From assembly GCF_010748935.1 (NCBI RefSeq), contig NZ_CP048796.1, forward strand, positions 1,491,001 through 1,555,000: 64,000 nucleotides of DNA, written 5' to 3'. This document shows positions 44,901-55,504 of this stretch, piece after piece. Position numbers and translations under genes: made by a program. The stretch comes from Providencia vermicola (GTDB lineage: Bacteria > Pseudomonadota > Gammaproteobacteria > Enterobacterales > Enterobacteriaceae). The notes under the pieces are model-generated. The model made no database searches and was not told the origin of the DNA. It saw only the letters and a program-made list of their open reading frames with translations. Within the stretch, counting starts at the first letter, position 1; each line of letters opens with the position of its first letter.

Positions 44901-46532
44901 ATGCATACAGAAGGTGTTGGCTTAAGTACATTAGATTACGGGGTATTTATCCTGTATGTACTTATCATCATATCAGTGGGTTTATGGGTTTCTCGGAATA
45001 AAAAAGGTGAGAAAAAGGGGACTAAAGACTATTTTCTAGCGGGCAAAACGTTACCTTGGTGGGCCATCGGCTCTTCACTCATTGCGGCAAATATTTCTGC
45101 TGAGCAGTTTATTGGCATGTCTGGCTCAGGATTTTCTATTGGATTAGCGATCGCGTCTTATGAATGGATGGCGGCACTAACATTAATTATTGTTGCTAAA
45201 TACTTTATGCCTATTTTTATCGATAAAGGCATTTTTACCATTCCTGAATTTGTTGAAAAGCGTTTCAACCGCACACTAAAAACGATTTTAGCGGTATTTT
45301 GGCTCGCATTATTCGTGTTTGTTAACCTAACGTCAGTATTATATTTAGGGGCGTTAGCTTTACAAACTATCTTAGGTATCCCAATGTCTTACGCTATTTT
45401 TGGTTTGGCATTGTTTGCGGTTGCTTACTCTTTATATGGTGGCCTATCGGCAGTCGCGTGGACTGACGTTGTACAGGTATTCTTCCTGATCCTCGGTGGC
45501 TTACTCACGGCAATAATGGCGGTCAGTTATATTGGTGGAGACGGTGGGCTCTCTGCGGGAATGAGCCGCATGGTGAGTGAAGCACCTCAACACTTTGAAA
45601 TGATCTTAAGTCAAGATAACCCTCAGTTCAGTAATTTACCGGGTATCGCTGTGCTGATTGGTGGCCTATGGATTGCTAACTTGTATTATTGGGGTTTTAA
45701 CCAATATATTATTCAACGTGCTTTAGCGGCGAAATCGATCAATGAAGCGCAAAAAGGCCTCGTCTTTGCCGCTTTCTTAAAACTTATTGTGCCTATTCTG
45801 GTTGTTGTACCTGGGATTGCGGCGTATGTGATTGTGACTGACCCACAACTGCTAGCTGGTTTAGGTACCATGGCGCAGGAACATATTCCAACACTTGCTC
45901 AGGCAGATAAAGCTTATCCTTGGTTAACGCAATTCTTACCTGTAGGCGCTAAAGGCATTGTTTTTGCCGCATTGGCAGCAGCGATCGTGTCATCATTAGC
46001 TTCTATGCTGAACTCAGTGGCTACGATTTTCACCATGGATATATATAAAGAATATATCGCACCTTCAACAAGTGATCATAAATTAGTGAATGTGGGTCGA
46101 GTTAGTGCTGTAGTTGCATTAATTATTGCCTGCTTTATTGCTCCATTACTGGGTAATATTGGTCAAGCTTTCCAATATATTCAAGAATATACTGGATTAG
46201 TAAGCCCTGGAATTTTAGCTGTATTCTTGCTGGGTTTATTCTGGAAAAAAACGAATGCAAAAGGGGCCATTATCGGTGTACTGCTTTCCATTCCATTTGC
46301 TTTATTCTTAAAATTAATGCCATTAGGAATGCCATTCCTTGATCAAATGATGTATACCTTCTTCTTTACAGCCGTTGTCATTGGTTTAATTAGTTTAACC
46401 ACGTCAAAAGAAGATGATAGCCAAGGCGCCATTATTTTGACATCTGAAACCTTTAAAACCTCCGCGGGTTTCAATATCGCCTCTTATGCAATCTTCATTA
46501 TCTTGTGTGTTCTGTATGCACTGTTTTGGTAA
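44901..46532 (+). CDS. Na+/galactose symporter, SGLT family
   Basis: A 543-residue SSS-family transporter that follows Vibrio parahaemolyticus vSGLT along its whole length and has the same number of residues. Conserved stretches are ANISAEQFIGMSGSG (TM2, substrate and Na+ sites), NLYYWGFNQYIIQRALAAKS and SSLASMLNS. About 14 hydrophobic helices are expected. It imports galactose with Na+. The ATG at 44901 with GAGGGAATT upstream is chosen over an upstream in-frame ATG. A GalR-type operator precedes it. Confidence 0.92.
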   Translation: MHTEGVGLSTLDYGVFILYVLIIISVGLWVSRNKKGEKKGTKDYFLAGKTLPWWAIGSSLIAANISAEQFIGMSGSGFSIGLAIASYEWMAALTLIIVAKYFMPIFIDKGIFTIPEFVEKRFNRTLKTILAVFWLALFVFVNLTSVLYLGALALQTILGIPMSYAIFGLALFAVAYSLYGGLSAVAWTDVVQVFFLILGGLLTAIMAVSYIGGDGGLSAGMSRMVSEAPQHFEMILSQDNPQFSNLPGIAVLIGGLWIANLYYWGFNQYIIQRALAAKSINEAQKGLVFAAFLKLIVPILVVVPGIAAYVIVTDPQLLAGLGTMAQEHIPTLAQADKAYPWLTQFLPVGAKGIVFAALAAAIVSSLASMLNSVATIFTMDIYKEYIAPSTSDHKLVNVGRVSAVVALIIACFIAPLLGNIGQAFQYIQEYTGLVSPGILAVFLLGLFWKKTNAKGAIIGVLLSIPFALFLKLMPLGMPFLDQMMYTFFFTAVVIGLISLTTSKEDDSQGAIILTSETFKTSAGFNIASYAIFIILCVLYALFW

Positions 46533-46549
46533 GTGAATAGATTGAAACA

Positions 46550-46745
46550 ATCAACAGGGGACGAATGTCCCCTCAGACGGCTGACAAACCGAGTATGTTT
46601 GGCGGCAAGTCGAATAGGTTTTGAAAATAAACGAGGAAAATCAATTTATTGATTTTCGGCTGATAATACAACGCGGGAAAAACCACGCTTTTATCCCGCG
46701 TTGTCAACCACCTCAGGGGACGAATGTCCCCTGTTTTACTTGATA
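46550..46745. repeat. Palindrome-rich intergenic repeat
   Basis: AGGGGACGAATGTCCCCT occurs at about 46555-46572 and 46714-46731, each a hairpin (AGGGGAC/GTCCCCT). Between them are CAACGCGGGA...TCCCGCGTTG and GAAAATCAA...TTGATTTTC stems. It separates the converging symporter and prpD genes. It may act as terminator and be a REP-like element. Confidence 0.65.
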
Positions 46746-46901
46746 ACCCAGTATCTAGCTTGATGAAAGCCATGTTTTCATTCTTGAATGACAACACACT
46801 CTATTTAATTTTTATCTAAAACAGGAATTGATGAATAGCAAGGCGCTATTCATCAAATATGGGCGTATGGGCGCTAATGCTCCCATACTTAAACTTCATG
46901 A

Positions 46902-48350
46902 TTAAATAACAAATAAGTCCATAAACTCATTGACGGGCATCGCTTCTAATAGCGGTTTATCTAATGAAGCAGCAAGAATGCGTAATTGCTGAGTTTCAGG
47001 AAATTGACGAGCCAAATTAGTGCGATATTTCTTTAATAGCAAAGGGATCCCTTCTTGACGGCGGCGTTTATGACCAACAGGGTATTCGATTAACAACTCA
47101 TCAAAGATTTGTCCATCTTTCAGTTTGATCGTTAATCCATTCGCGATAGAGCGTTTATCAGGGTCATGATAGTCTTGAGTGAAGCTAGGTTCTTCACGGC
47201 AAACTATTTTGCTACGCAAGGTATCGATGCGTGGATCATGAGCAATATTGTCTTCATAATCAGCAGCAGTTAAACGTCCAAAAATCAGCGGGACTGCGAC
47301 CATATATTGAATACAATGATCACGATCAGCTGGATTATTCAGCGGACCTTGCTTATCGATAATACGTATACACGCCTCATGGGTGCGTATTGATACACTC
47401 TCAATATCCTCTGCACTTTTTCCGAGTGATTTCAGTTTATCGTGCAGTTGTAATGCTGCCTCTACAGCGGTTTGTGCATGGAATTCAGCAGGGAAAGCGA
47501 TTTTGAATAGCACGTTTTCCATGACATAGGAGCCGTAAGTGCGTTGAAAACGGAAAGCTTGCCCATTAAACAACACATCATAGAACCCCCATGTTTTGGC
47601 GGTTAATGCACTGGGGTAGCCCATTTCACCTTTTTGTGCCATTAAAGCTAAACGCACTGCGCGAGATGTTGCATCTCCAGCCGCCCAAGATTTGCGTGAA
47701 CCCGTGTTCGGTGCGTGACGATAGGTACGTAAACTATGACCATCAATCCAAGCAAGAGATACCGCATTCAGGATTTCTTCGCGATTGAGTCCTAGCATGT
47801 GAGCGACAACAGCAGTAGAAGCCACTTTCACTAAGATGACATGGTCAAGCCCAACTTTATTGAACGCATTTTCTAAGGCAATGCATCCTTGTATTTCATG
47901 GGCCTTAATCATCGCCGTTAATACATGCTTAATGGTTAAAGGGGCTTTACCTTTTGCGATAGCTTCTCGTGATAACCAATCAGCAACCGCTAAAATACCA
48001 CCGAGATTATCAGAAGGATGCCCCCATTCAGCAGCAAGCCATGTGTCATTAAAATCTAGCCAACGGATCATCGCGCCAATATTAAAAGCCGCTTGAACAG
48101 GGTCTAGCTGAAATTGCGTTCCTGGAATTTTAGCGCCATTAGGTACGAGAGTACCGGGAACAATAGGACCGAGTAATTTTTTACAAGCCGGATATTCGAG
48201 AGATTCCATGCCACAACCGAGTGTATCTAAAAAACAATAATAAGCGGTTTCATAGGCAAGCTCAGAAGTAATTGGATATTCAGTAACATAATCAACGATA
48301 TCACTGATCACTTTATCGAATTCTTGTTGAGTTGAAAGAGCAGTTGTCAT
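46902..48350 (-). CDS. prpD: 2-methylcitrate dehydratase PrpD
   Basis: A 482-residue MmgE/PrpD-family enzyme (E. coli 483). Typical blocks are [40 protein letters not shown] and [19 protein letters not shown]. It dehydrates 2-methylcitrate to 2-methylaconitate in propionate breakdown. ATG 48350 has AAGGA nine bases upstream; the earlier ATG at 48359 is too close. It is last in prpBCD, 14 bases after prpC, with no prpE behind it. Confidence 0.95.
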   Translation of the reverse strand: MTTALSTQQEFDKVISDIVDYVTEYPITSELAYETAYYCFLDTLGCGMESLEYPACKKLLGPIVPGTLVPNGAKIPGTQFQLDPVQAAFNIGAMIRWLDFNDTWLAAEWGHPSDNLGGILAVADWLSREAIAKGKAPLTIKHVLTAMIKAHEIQGCIALENAFNKVGLDHVILVKVASTAVVAHMLGLNREEILNAVSLAWIDGHSLRTYRHAPNTGSRKSWAAGDATSRAVRLALMAQKGEMGYPSALTAKTWGFYDVLFNGQAFRFQRTYGSYVMENVLFKIAFPAEFHAQTAVEAALQLHDKLKSLGKSAEDIESVSIRTHEACIRIIDKQGPLNNPADRDHCIQYMVAVPLIFGRLTAADYEDNIAHDPRIDTLRSKIVCREEPSFTQDYHDPDKRSIANGLTIKLKDGQIFDELLIEYPVGHKRRRQEGIPLLLKKYRTNLARQFPETQQLRILAASLDKPLLEAMPVNEFMDLFVI

Positions 48351-48364
48351 GAATGTCATCCTTA

Positions 48365-49528
48365 TTAACGTTGTTCCATACGAGTAAATAATTTATTTTC
48401 TGGACCAATATAATTAGCAGAAGGTCGGATAATTTTATTATCTTGGCGCTGTTCGATAATGTGGGCAGACCATCCAGCGGTGCGCGCCATTACAAACAGG
48501 GGGGTAAACATCGCGGTAGGGATCCCCATTAAATGATAGGTTACGGCTGAAAACCAATCTAAGTTGGGGAACATGTTTTTTTCTCGCTTCATCACTAACT
48601 CTAAATGATGGGCAATATCATAGAGTTGGCGATTTAAATTCTGTTCGGATAGTTGTAGCGCCACGGACTTAATAATAGGGTGGCGTGGGTCCGCAAGCGT
48701 ATAAACAGGATGACCAAAACCAATCACCACTTCCGACCTTGCAAGGCGAGCGATGATATCTTGTTCTGCTTCTTCAATAGAGGAATAACGCTGCTGAATT
48801 TCTAATGAAACCTCATTTGCCCCACCATGTTTAGGGCCTCGCAATGCGGCAATGGCCCCGGTAATCGCGGAATAAAAATCGGTGCCAGTTCCTGCTATTA
48901 CTCTTGCTGCAAAAGTGGATGCATTAAATTCATGCTCAGCATAGAGAATGGAAGCAATATGCATGAAACGCTCCCATTGAGCGGGCGGTTTTTTACCGTG
49001 TAATAAGTGCAAGAAATGCGCGCCGATTGAATCATCATCGGTTTCTGTTTCAATACGACGACCATGATGGCTGAAGTGATACCAATAGAGCAACATGGAA
49101 CCAAGAGAGGCAAGTAACCTGTCTGCAATGTCTTTTGCACCTGCTAATGTGTGTGCTTCTTTTTCAGGTAATACACAACCCATGACTGAAACACCGGTAC
49201 GCATGACATCCATTGGATGTGCGTTGGCCGGAATGGACTCCAAGGTCTGTTTGACACTAGCAGGAAGTCCTCTTAACGCTTTGAGTTTTTCTTTATATGC
49301 GGTTAACTCCGAGCTTGTCGGTAATTTTTCATGAATAAGCAAATAGGCGACTTCTTCAAATTCACATTGTGTCGCGAGGTCGTGAATATCATACCCTCGA
49401 TAGTGCAAATCATTACCGTTTTTACCAACAGTACAGAGTGCAGTATTACCAGCGGCAATACCAGAAAGCGCCACGGATTTTTTAGGTTTAAATTGTGATG
49501 TTCCAGTCGTATTAAGTTGTTCATTCAT
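48365..49528 (-). CDS. prpC: 2-methylcitrate synthase PrpC
   Basis: A 387-residue citrate synthase-family enzyme. Catalytic landmarks are [12 protein letters not shown] near the N-terminus, [19 protein letters not shown] (about 197-215), [13 protein letters not shown] and a [14 protein letters not shown] region. It condenses propionyl-CoA with oxaloacetate. GAGGATAATCCG precedes the ATG. It lies 46 bases after prpB. Confidence 0.95.
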   Translation of the reverse strand: MNEQLNTTGTSQFKPKKSVALSGIAAGNTALCTVGKNGNDLHYRGYDIHDLATQCEFEEVAYLLIHEKLPTSSELTAYKEKLKALRGLPASVKQTLESIPANAHPMDVMRTGVSVMGCVLPEKEAHTLAGAKDIADRLLASLGSMLLYWYHFSHHGRRIETETDDDSIGAHFLHLLHGKKPPAQWERFMHIASILYAEHEFNASTFAARVIAGTGTDFYSAITGAIAALRGPKHGGANEVSLEIQQRYSSIEEAEQDIIARLARSEVVIGFGHPVYTLADPRHPIIKSVALQLSEQNLNRQLYDIAHHLELVMKREKNMFPNLDWFSAVTYHLMGIPTAMFTPLFVMARTAGWSAHIIEQRQDNKIIRPSANYIGPENKLFTRMEQR

Positions 49529-49574
49529 CGGATTATCCTCTGTCGGTGTCGCACAACTTTTTTTATTGGAGCGA

Positions 49575-50459
49575 TTATTTTTGTTGTGAGAAAAGTGCGT
49601 CTAATTTTTGTTCATAATCGTAATAATTAATGCTCTGATAAAGTTCATCGCGGGTTTGCATCAATGGGATAACACTTTTTTGAGTGCCTTCTTGACGTAA
49701 TGTGGTGTAAACCTGTTCAGCCGCTTTATTCATGGCACGAAAAGCAGAGAGTGGGTACAGGGCGATTGCAATACCGACACTGCGTAATTCATCAAGAGTG
49801 AAAAGAGGGGTTTGACCAAATTCAGTCAGATTAGCAAGCACAGGAACTTGAGTATGATCGACAAACTGTTGGTACATATTTAATTCAGTAATTGCTTCAG
49901 GGAATAGCATATCTGCGCCGGCTTCAATATAAGCATGAGCTCTTTCTAATGCGGCTTCTAATCCTTCGACGGCAAGCGCATCTGTACGTGCCATGATCAC
50001 AAAACTATCATCAACACGAGCATCAACCGCGGCTTTAATACGATCAACCATTTCTTGCGTAGAAACGATCTCTTTATTCGGTCGATGTCCACAACGTTTA
50101 GCGCCAACCTGATCTTCTAAGTGTAAGCCAGCGGCTCCTGCTTTATATATTGATTTCACGGTGCGTGCGACATTAAATGCAGAAGGGCCAAACCCAATAT
50201 CAGCATCAACCATTAAAGGCAAATCACAAACATCTGTAATGCGTCGAATATCAATCAGGACGTCGTCTAAGGTCGATATACCGAGGTCTGGCATCCCTAA
50301 AGAGCCTGCTGCAACCCCTCCACCGGAAAGATAAATCGCTTTATAACCTGCTCGTTGAGCTAATAAAGCATGGTTGGCATTGATAGTCCCGACGAGTTGT
50401 AAAGGTGTTTCACTACTTAATGCATGACGAAAAGCTTGGCCTGCGGGTATTGATGGCAT
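49575..50459 (-). CDS. prpB: 2-methylisocitrate lyase PrpB
   Basis: A 294-residue lyase of the isocitrate lyase/PEP mutase family. [10 protein letters not shown] (about residues 83-92) carries the metal-binding aspartates; [10 protein letters not shown] (about 121-130) holds the catalytic Cys. It cleaves 2-methylisocitrate into pyruvate and succinate. First gene of the operon, preceded by a sigma-54 promoter and PrpR site. Confidence 0.95.
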   Translation of the reverse strand: MPSIPAGQAFRHALSSETPLQLVGTINANHALLAQRAGYKAIYLSGGGVAAGSLGMPDLGISTLDDVLIDIRRITDVCDLPLMVDADIGFGPSAFNVARTVKSIYKAGAAGLHLEDQVGAKRCGHRPNKEIVSTQEMVDRIKAAVDARVDDSFVIMARTDALAVEGLEAALERAHAYIEAGADMLFPEAITELNMYQQFVDHTQVPVLANLTEFGQTPLFTLDELRSVGIAIALYPLSAFRAMNKAAEQVYTTLRQEGTQKSVIPLMQTRDELYQSINYYDYEQKLDALFSQQK

Positions 50460-50518
50460 AGAAACCTCACGTTATCAAATTGCTAACAAAATGTATCTGT
50501 GTTTGTTATTTTATGTAT

Positions 50519-50535
50519 AGCAAGTGCCATGCCAA
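50519..50535 (-). promoter_or_regulatory. Sigma-54 promoter of prpBCD
   Basis: On the minus strand TTGGCATGGCACTTGCT has GG-N10-GC spacing as needed for sigma-54 (-24/-12). It lies about 60 bases before prpB. Confidence 0.82.
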
Positions 50536-50640
50536 AATCTAATATAGGTGTAATAATTATTTTATCTATTTGAAATCAATGTGATGTGAAATAGATGAGG
50601 TTTGTGACTGACTTTTGAATTCTTGAACAAGAGGCTGTGA

Positions 50641-50655
50641 TGTTTCATTGAAACA
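50641..50655. promoter_or_regulatory. PrpR binding palindrome
   Basis: TGTTTCATTGAAACA, a perfect 7+1+7 palindrome, lies about 110 bases upstream of the sigma-54 promoter, where an enhancer-binding protein would bind. A partial second copy (ATGAAACGTT) follows at 50669-50678. Confidence 0.65.
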
Positions 50656-50712
50656 ATGCTAGTGTTAAATGAAACGTTATCGAAATATCATAAGACTTTT
50701 AGGGCTAACAGT

Positions 50713-52305
50713 ATGCAAAAACCGATTATTTGGACAGTTTCTGTTTCGCGATTATTCACACTTTTTCGTGATATTAGCCCTGAATTCAGTGCACAGGCGG
50801 ATATTACACCGCTGAATATGGGGTTTGAGCAGGCCGCTGAAGAGGTGCGTGAACGATTAAAAACAGGTCATTGTGATGCAATAATCAGTGCGGGTTCAAA
50901 TGGTGCTTACTTAAAAAGCCATGTATCGGTGCCAGTCATTATTGTCAAAGTGAGTGGTTTCGATGTGATGCAAGCCTTAGCTAAGGCTCGTGAAATTAGC
51001 CATAAAGTTGGCATTATTAATTATCAAAAAATCATTCCATCACTGGATGAATTTCAGCGAAATTTTGGTTTGCGCATTGAACAACGTAGCTATATCACCG
51101 CAGAAGATGCGCGTGCACAATTAAAAGCGTTGAAAGCGATGGGAATTAATGTCGTTGTTGGCGCTGGGTTAATTATGGATCTCGCTCAAGAATTAGAAAT
51201 GACGGGGATCTTTATCTATTCAACCGAAACGATACGCCAAGCATTTTATGATGCAATAGAATTAAGTCGTATCTCCTATGACCAAAAAACCATACCAACA
51301 GGTTATCAATCTGAAAATACAACCAAAGTACGGCACACGATTAACGACTTAATTGGTGCTTCACCGCTAATGGAGCGCGTTCGCCAAGATATTATGCTAT
51401 ATGCGAAGTCAGAAGCGACCGTATTGATCCAAGGAGAAAGCGGAACAGGTAAAGAGATGGTCGCTCAGGCTATTCATCATGAATATCGATTATTTAATCA
51501 ACATAAAAGGAATAAATCTCCGATCCCATTTGTCGCAGTCAATTGTGGCGCCATTCCTGAAAATTTATTAGAAGCGGAACTGTTTGGTTATGAAGAGGGG
51601 GCATTTACTGGATCACGACGTGGTGGACGTGCAGGATTGTTTGAAATGGCAAATGGAGGAACGCTATTTTTAGATGAAATCGGTGAGATGCCATTGGCCT
51701 TACAGACGCGATTACTCAGGGTTTTGGAAGAGATGACCGTCGTCAGAATTGGTGGCTATCGCCCCTTGCAGGTGAATGTCCGCGTCATTTGTGCAACACA
51801 TTGTGACCTTGATAACTGGGTAAAAGAGGGCCGTTTTAGAGCTGATCTATTTTATCGTTTGGGCGTATTGCGTATGAAGGTACCTTCGCTACACGAACGA
51901 GGAGAGGACATTTACATGTTAGCAGAAAGATTGCTCAAACTGGCTTTTGCTGGGTTACAGCAGTCATTGCCTGCTTTTAGAGTACAACAGCTATTTAGTT
52001 GTCGTGAGTTTTTTAGCCAATATTTATGGCCTGGCAATGTTCGAGAATTACGTAATTTGATGGAACGGGTTGCATTATATTGCAGTGCTTACCCCGATAA
52101 AGGCATTACCCAAAAAATGCTCATGAATTTATCACCTGAGCGTAAAACCGAGAGGAATGATTTAGTCGAAAATCAACCGATAGGAGAGACGCTATCTGAA
52201 GTCATGGATTATTTTAATGGGGATAGGCAAGCCGTAGCACGCTATTTAGGGATTAGTCGCACAACATTGTGGCGTCGATTAAAACAAGAAAATAGCTCTC
52301 TTTAA
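50713..52305 (+). CDS. prpR: PrpR, sigma-54-dependent activator of prpBCD
   Basis: A 530-residue NtrC-type activator. The N-terminal PrpR_N sensor (residues 1-190) binds 2-methylcitrate. The AAA+ domain (210-440) has Walker A GESGTGKE, the sigma-54 contact loop [13 protein letters not shown] and a LFLDEIGEM Walker B. A C-terminal Fis-type HTH ends in [13 protein letters not shown]. An in-frame start at 50656 lies against the operator, so the ATG at 50713 with AGGG is preferred. Divergent from prpB. Confidence 0.93.
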   Translation: MQKPIIWTVSVSRLFTLFRDISPEFSAQADITPLNMGFEQAAEEVRERLKTGHCDAIISAGSNGAYLKSHVSVPVIIVKVSGFDVMQALAKAREISHKVGIINYQKIIPSLDEFQRNFGLRIEQRSYITAEDARAQLKALKAMGINVVVGAGLIMDLAQELEMTGIFIYSTETIRQAFYDAIELSRISYDQKTIPTGYQSENTTKVRHTINDLIGASPLMERVRQDIMLYAKSEATVLIQGESGTGKEMVAQAIHHEYRLFNQHKRNKSPIPFVAVNCGAIPENLLEAELFGYEEGAFTGSRRGGRAGLFEMANGGTLFLDEIGEMPLALQTRLLRVLEEMTVVRIGGYRPLQVNVRVICATHCDLDNWVKEGRFRADLFYRLGVLRMKVPSLHERGEDIYMLAERLLKLAFAGLQQSLPAFRVQQLFSCREFFSQYLWPGNVRELRNLMERVALYCSAYPDKGITQKMLMNLSPERKTERNDLVENQPIGETLSEVMDYFNGDRQAVARYLGISRTTLWRRLKQENSSL

Positions 52306-52936
52306 TTAAAATGAAATTAATTAAAGATAAATAAGATTTTCAATTCAAAAAATGAATAAAATAGATGATTCATACTAGTAAGTGACTTTATCAAGTAAAT
52401 AGTGCAGCACAATATTGTAAGAAAATATTTTTTAATGGTTGTTCCACTAAATAAATTAACGTGATGCGGTTTAAAATTAACCAACAATGCGGCATAGGTT
52501 ACAATGGAATGAGGTTTTTTCAACCTGTTGTTTTTAATGTCATTTATTTATTATCTAACCTGATAGGCGTAAAAAACAAGTCGCAAAAAAACGTGATTTT
52601 TCTCACATAAATATTTTTGCTAGTGAGCATTAGTTTTTCTCATTTTAATTTAACTGAGTAAAGTTCTATATTGCCGCCAAATTAGTCTTATCATTTTATT
52701 TTAACACCTGCAGTAGTCGCCGGACTGAGTGCTTTTTAGGTACTCAATATTGCCGCGTGGCCCCCCGATGAATGCAGCGCAGATACTCTAAAAATTTTTA
52801 AATACAGCTAAGTGACCCGTGAATGTGTTACTAGGCGCATACTCCACTATGCCTCTAGTCCTAATCGCAAAGTCAGGCATGCTGCAATTTGAAATATGAC
52901 GAGTCATTATTTATTTTGTCAGTGGGAGAGTAGGTC
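52306..52936 (+). other. Long leader region of the MFS transporter gene
   Basis: About 630 bases with no gene. The part from 52,700 is GC-richer and has several potential hairpins: GAGTGC/GGTACTC near 52,724-52,745, and an imperfect 11-bp stem CTAGGCGCATA/TATGCCTCTAG at 52,829-52,860. It could be a structured 5' leader, but no known riboswitch class is recognised. Confidence 0.4.
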
Positions 52937-54100
52937 GTGAAACAGGCCTCTACATTAATGCGCAAACAAGACAGTACTTTCGTTCCTGTCGCTGGCTTGA
53001 CTATTTTTGCCATCGCATCGGGCTATCTGATGAGTTTAATCCCATTATCAATGGGTGGATTCAATATTGATACCAGTTATGCGGGGTGGTTAGCGAGTGC
53101 CTATTATATTGGATTATTAATAGGTTCAATGATGATTGAGCCTATTATTGCTAAAATTGGCCATCGTCTTTCATTTATTGCCTTTTTATTACTGCTTGCG
53201 GCAACGGTAGTTATCTTACCTTGGACTCCAAGCATTGCGGCTTGGCTACCAAACCGTGTGGTTGCAGGGATTGCTGTTGCAGGGATTTTTGTGGTTGTCG
53301 AATCATGGTTGCTTATCGGTGATAGCCCTAAAGAAAGAGCTAAACGACTGAGTTTTTATATGACGTCCCTGTATGGCGGAACCACATTAGGGCAATTAGC
53401 CATCGGGGTGATTGGTACTCATGGTGCTTATCCTTTTATGGTGGTTCTAGGGTTATTATTGCTGGCGGTTTTGCCTCCCTTGTTATTTCGTCAAGGGCAA
53501 CCTGCTTGCGACTCCCATCAAAAACTGTCATTGAAAAAAATAACTCGTCTGAGCAAGCCCGCCATTATCGGTTGCATGACGTCAGGTATTTTGATGGGCA
53601 CAATTTATGGATTAATGCCGTTATCACTCAAAAATGGTCCATTTACTACCCAACAAGTGGGCGTATTAATGGCATCGATTATTTTAGGTGGCATGTTAAT
53701 TCAGCCCGTCGTGAGCAAGCTTTCTGTGATCATGAGTAAAACGCTTCTGTTAGCGATGGTCTCATTATTAGGGGTATTCGCGATGGGGATCATTTATGTC
53801 TCTAGTGATTATCTGGTAATGATAGTGGCATTGGCGTTGTTAGGCATGTCTTCATTCGCCTTGTACCCCATTGCGATTACGCTAGCTTGCGATAACTTGG
53901 ATTCTTCTTACATTGTTGCTGCAACTCAAGTCATGTTATTTAGCTATAGCGTAGGCTCTGCTGTCGGGCCGCTAGTAGCAGGTACTTTCTTAGAACAACA
54001 TAATGGATTAGTGAACTTCTTCTTTATTGTTTTAACCGTCACAACCATTTATATGTTGATCGCAAGTGTACGCCGTAAAGCTGGGGTATTAGCGAATTAG
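52937..54100 (+). CDS. YcaD-like MFS transporter
   Basis: A 387-residue, 12-helix MFS protein. It follows the YcaD subfamily: ASAYYIGLLIGSM in helix 2, VVVESWLLIGDSPKERAKR in helix 4 and the following loop, SLYGGTTLGQL, and MPLSLKNGPFTTQQVGV. Substrate unknown. GTG and ATG starts are both possible; the one chosen is GTG 52937 with GGGAGAGTAGG upstream. A bidirectional terminator follows. Confidence 0.85.
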   Translation: MKQASTLMRKQDSTFVPVAGLTIFAIASGYLMSLIPLSMGGFNIDTSYAGWLASAYYIGLLIGSMMIEPIIAKIGHRLSFIAFLLLLAATVVILPWTPSIAAWLPNRVVAGIAVAGIFVVVESWLLIGDSPKERAKRLSFYMTSLYGGTTLGQLAIGVIGTHGAYPFMVVLGLLLLAVLPPLLFRQGQPACDSHQKLSLKKITRLSKPAIIGCMTSGILMGTIYGLMPLSLKNGPFTTQQVGVLMASIILGGMLIQPVVSKLSVIMSKTLLLAMVSLLGVFAMGIIYVSSDYLVMIVALALLGMSSFALYPIAITLACDNLDSSYIVAATQVMLFSYSVGSAVGPLVAGTFLEQHNGLVNFFFIVLTVTTIYMLIASVRRKAGVLAN

Positions 54101-54110
54101 CGATGATATA

Positions 54111-54149
54111 AAAAAACCGTGTTACTCATTGAGTGAACACGGTTTTTTT
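54111..54149. terminator. Bidirectional terminator
   Basis: AACCGTGTT/AACACGGTT outer stem with an inner ACTC/GAGT stem, As on the left and Ts on the right, between converging genes. Confidence 0.85.
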
Positions 54150-54160
54150 AACTAAATCAG

Positions 54161-55105
54161 TTATTTTTTCTTATGACTAAAAGTACCTGTGGCTAATGCT
54201 CCCTCAGCCTCTATGTTACCAGTCGCACCAATAATTTTTTGTTGCCACATCTCTCCCAATCTAAAATCCCATGACAACGGCTGAATTTCTGTACGTCCAG
54301 CATTGGGCGCAAAAGTCAGTTCACTAAAATATAATGTCTCTTCAGACATTAAAAAATCGGCGCGGCAATAATCAAACGGGCTGACAAGTCGCTGAGCTAG
54401 CCTTAACATATCTTGAAACAACGCTGGTTCAGCAACAGGTTCTAACATGTTTGGATAACCAAACGTGAAAGGTTGTAGCTGCCATTCGGTATCATAAATA
54501 TTGATGAACTCATTTCCAAATTCATCGGTATAGTCGATTTCAACAAAGGTCGGTTTTCCTGCAAAGCAGTGAATACGACAAGTCTCAGGTACAAGCTTCC
54601 TATTTTTGTTTGTAAATAGGTCGATATATGATTCACAAATTATTTGAGCTTGAATATCTTTATAATGCCGTTCACGAGTAATGTAGTACAAATTTTTTAT
54701 AAGATGGAATGAAAGCTTATCTTTTGCTTTTTGGAGATCAAAACGCTTTTTATCCACACAAATAATACTACTACCACTATCATGATTACACTTTAATACA
54801 AAACGCTCTGGTAACTTATCAATATCGATTGCATTAACGTCATCATAAGTGGCCAAAATGGGGACTAAATATTGCTCACCAATTTTTCGAGAGACATATT
54901 CTCTCACCGCTAGCTTGTCTGCCAGTTGTGTATATAACGGATTCCTATCATATAACATCCTATAGTTTACTTTTTCATTAAAGCTTTTAGGATTATTGAA
55001 ATTAGGCGTATAGTTAAGTTTTTTTCTAAATTTATTAGATAGATAGAGCCTATCGCTGATCACTAATGTGCGCAGTTTTTTGAGTGAATATTCGACTTTT
55101 TTCAT
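54161..55105 (-). CDS. ATP-grasp TupA-like protein
   Basis: A 314-residue protein of the ATPgrasp_TupA family (PF14305), found in capsule and lipopolysaccharide biosynthesis loci. Landmarks are YTPNFNNPKSFNEKVNYRML near residue 31, RFVLKCNHDSGSSI near residue 100, and the C-terminal SPFDYCRADFLMSEETLYFS, with the last supplying acidic metal ligands. It may attach sugar or amino acid groups to a glycan, but the substrate is unknown. The gene stands alone here. ATG 55105 preferred. Confidence 0.78.
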   Translation of the reverse strand: MKKVEYSLKKLRTLVISDRLYLSNKFRKKLNYTPNFNNPKSFNEKVNYRMLYDRNPLYTQLADKLAVREYVSRKIGEQYLVPILATYDDVNAIDIDKLPERFVLKCNHDSGSSIICVDKKRFDLQKAKDKLSFHLIKNLYYITRERHYKDIQAQIICESYIDLFTNKNRKLVPETCRIHCFAGKPTFVEIDYTDEFGNEFINIYDTEWQLQPFTFGYPNMLEPVAEPALFQDMLRLAQRLVSPFDYCRADFLMSEETLYFSELTFAPNAGRTEIQPLSWDFRLGEMWQQKIIGATGNIEAEGALATGTFSHKKK

Positions 55106-55117
55106 ATGAGTCGCCAA

Positions 55118-55504
55118 CCATTCTTAATGTTATTTATAATAAATTGTTACAATCTGAAATTGTTTAGTAATTATATTTCTACAAACATAAATAGATATTA
55201 AATATAGAGGCATTGTTATCTTAATTAACCTAGTGATGAACAGTTTCTTAAGAAACACTTAAGCTAAATAAAATAAGTAATAACGAATTGGGCTAGTTAA
55301 TCTTATTTTGGCCTAGACTGATATCAAAAGTAGTCATTATATTTTATAGTCAATAAATTAACGTTAAGAATACATTCTCGCAACATACGATCTTCGCTAG
55401 ACACCTAAAAACACATTATATTTCTAATAATTAGTTAGCTAATTATCAATTGGCTAACTATATTTGTAGTATGACGTTAATTAAATACATGATGAGGTAT
55501 TAAT
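55118..55504. other. Divergent intergenic region
   Basis: No gene in about 390 AT-rich bases. An inverted repeat TTAGTTAGC/GGCTAACTA near 55,431-55,461 lies 40 bases before the propeller gene and may be an operator. Confidence 0.4.

Noticed and set aside
46573-46797. 74-codon minus-strand frame between the symporter and prpD
   Set aside because: It lies across the palindromic repeat; a chance frame.
52317-52523. 68-codon minus-strand frame after prpR
   Set aside because: No RBS, odd composition and position in a leader region; looks like a chance frame.
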